A stretch of 7,560 bases of DNA, taken from SLRI01 sp964576715. Its GTDB lineage: Bacteria; Pseudomonadota; Alphaproteobacteria; Geminicoccales; Geminicoccaceae. The translations under genes were made by a program, and so were the position numbers. Shown here one piece after another: positions 7,120 through 7,560 of the stretch (its first letter is position 1; every line of letters starts with the position of its first letter). The notes beneath the pieces are model-generated. The model was given only the letters and a program-made list of their open reading frames with translations. It had not been told where the DNA came from and made no database searches. The stretch lies in the NCBI GenBank assembly GCA_964576715.1, contig CAZNWE010000128.1, forward strand, positions 1 to 7,560, written 5' to 3'.

Positions 7120-7149
7120 CAACGCCCGCCAACGCCGACCGGCGAACGA

Positions 7150-7365
7150 TCAGCGGCAAATGCGCTGGACGGCACCCACCGCCGAGCTGTAGCGGCCACG
7201 GCCGGCACCGTCTCCAGGCGAAGGGCGGCGCGCGCAGGTGCCGCTGGCGCCGATCGGCGGTCTTCGCGGCGGCTGCGGCTGCGGCTGGCCAGAGATGAGC
7301 CGACGCGCAACGATGCGAGGGTCGGTCGAGCCGCACAGCTGACGGCAGTTGTGAACCAGCGTCAT
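7150..7365 (-). CDS. Possible small hypothetical protein, 71 residues
   Basis: This minus-strand frame runs from an ATG at 7365 to a TGA at 7150, with an in-frame stop only seven codons upstream. The product begins MTLVHNCRQLCGSTDPRIVA, has a QPQPQPPRRPP stretch (27-37) and ends in VQRICR. It carries four cysteines (7, 11, 44, 70) and no signal peptide or membrane span. Roughly four fifths of third positions are G or C, which agrees with the neighbouring genes. However, there is no convincing Shine-Dalgarno sequence before the ATG, I recognise no family, and antisense frames stay open easily at this GC content. It converges with the exported-protein gene, stopping 30 bases past that gene's end. 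It may be real, but is more likely than not spurious. Confidence 0.25.
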   Translation of the reverse strand: MTLVHNCRQLCGSTDPRIVARRLISGQPQPQPPRRPPIGASGTCARRPSPGDGAGRGRYSSAVGAVQRICR

Positions 7366-7560
7366 CGCCAGGTGACCCGAGACCTACCCACCCGGCGGCT
7401 GCGCCCGCTAGTGGTAAGTCCGAGACCAAAGAGTCCGTCGAGCCATCCCCTGCCTCCCCCGCCGGTTTGCGGCACTGCCGTCAAGCGTACCCGGTACCCT
7501 AAACGCCCGTTAATCACGCCCCCCTCCCCGAATTCGTAGCAAACCCAAGTAACCGTGGGG
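7366..7560. other. Probably non-coding, C-rich stretch at the right edge
   Basis: Together with 7120-7149 and the doubtful ORF, this forms about 440 bases without a confident gene. Composition changes here: there are runs of C (7455-7460 and 7519-7524) and more A/T-containing words such as ttaatcac and aaacccaagt than in the coding DNA. It looks intergenic and probably precedes a gene outside the window. No tRNA, riboswitch or U-tailed terminator was recognised. It contains the CtrA-like motif and the mini-ORF described separately. Confidence 0.5.
7499..7513 (-). promoter_or_regulatory. CtrA-like half-site pair
   Basis: Read on the minus strand, the sequence is TTAA, seven bases, TTAG. The alphaproteobacterial cell-cycle regulator CtrA binds TTAA-N7-TTAA, so seven of eight defined bases and the spacing match. 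TTAA is rare in DNA this GC-rich, which adds a little weight. The regulated gene would be either the doubtful minus-strand ORF or one beyond the right edge. Confidence 0.2.

Noticed and set aside
5011..7122. A 703-codon minus-strand open frame antisense to purB and the exported-protein gene.
   Set aside because: purB is unmistakable on the plus strand. The antisense product is compositionally biased, and its length follows from the codon bias of the real genes.
7248..7259. Twelve-base perfect palindrome CGCCGATCGGCG.
   Set aside because: It lies within the doubtful ORF, has no partner site or promoter near it, and short GC palindromes are frequent here.
7269..7286. Three tandem copies of gcggct.
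   Set aside because: It is a short low-complexity run that encodes Gln-Pro repeats in the doubtful minus-strand ORF, with no sign of a functional repeat array.

Overview
This window reads as ordinary chromosome of a high-GC alphaproteobacterium. The evidence is strong G/C preference at third codon positions, a phaA-phaB polyhydroxybutyrate (PHB) pair of the alphaproteobacterial type, and long antisense open frames of the kind GC-rich coding DNA produces. An order such as Rhodospirillales is a guess. No transposase, integrase, tRNA, rRNA or CRISPR array was seen, so there is no sign of a mobile or defence island.

The left two thirds (1-4999) is transcribed leftward, on the minus strand. In transcription order it holds a membrane-anchored class III adenylate cyclase with a periplasmic sensor domain (4999 to 3128), then 16 bases later a ten-helix BASS-type transporter (3111 to 2161). 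After a 162-base gap come phaA, acetyl-CoA acetyltransferase (1998 to 826), and phaB, acetoacetyl-CoA reductase (from 696, running off the left edge and missing only its last residues). PhaA and PhaB turn two acetyl-CoA into (R)-3-hydroxybutyryl-CoA, the monomer for PHB. A perfect 9-bp hairpin lies between them.

The right third (5137-7119) is transcribed rightward. It holds purB, adenylosuccinate lyase, followed 42 bases later by a small exported protein of unknown function. That protein has a weak resemblance to LolA-like/DUF4412 beta-sheet proteins, and its signal peptide is encoded by four tandem 9-bp repeats. The 137-base divergent gap between the cyclase and purB carries a good sigma-54-like -24/-12 match facing purB.

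The last 440 bases (7120-7560) hold no gene I can call with confidence. There is a possible 71-residue minus-strand ORF, a 12-codon minus-strand mini-ORF with a strong Shine-Dalgarno sequence, and a CtrA-like half-site pair.

I found no clearly new system. The points most worth a second look are the cyclase-transporter pair, the sigma-54-like element before purB, and the purB-linked exported protein.
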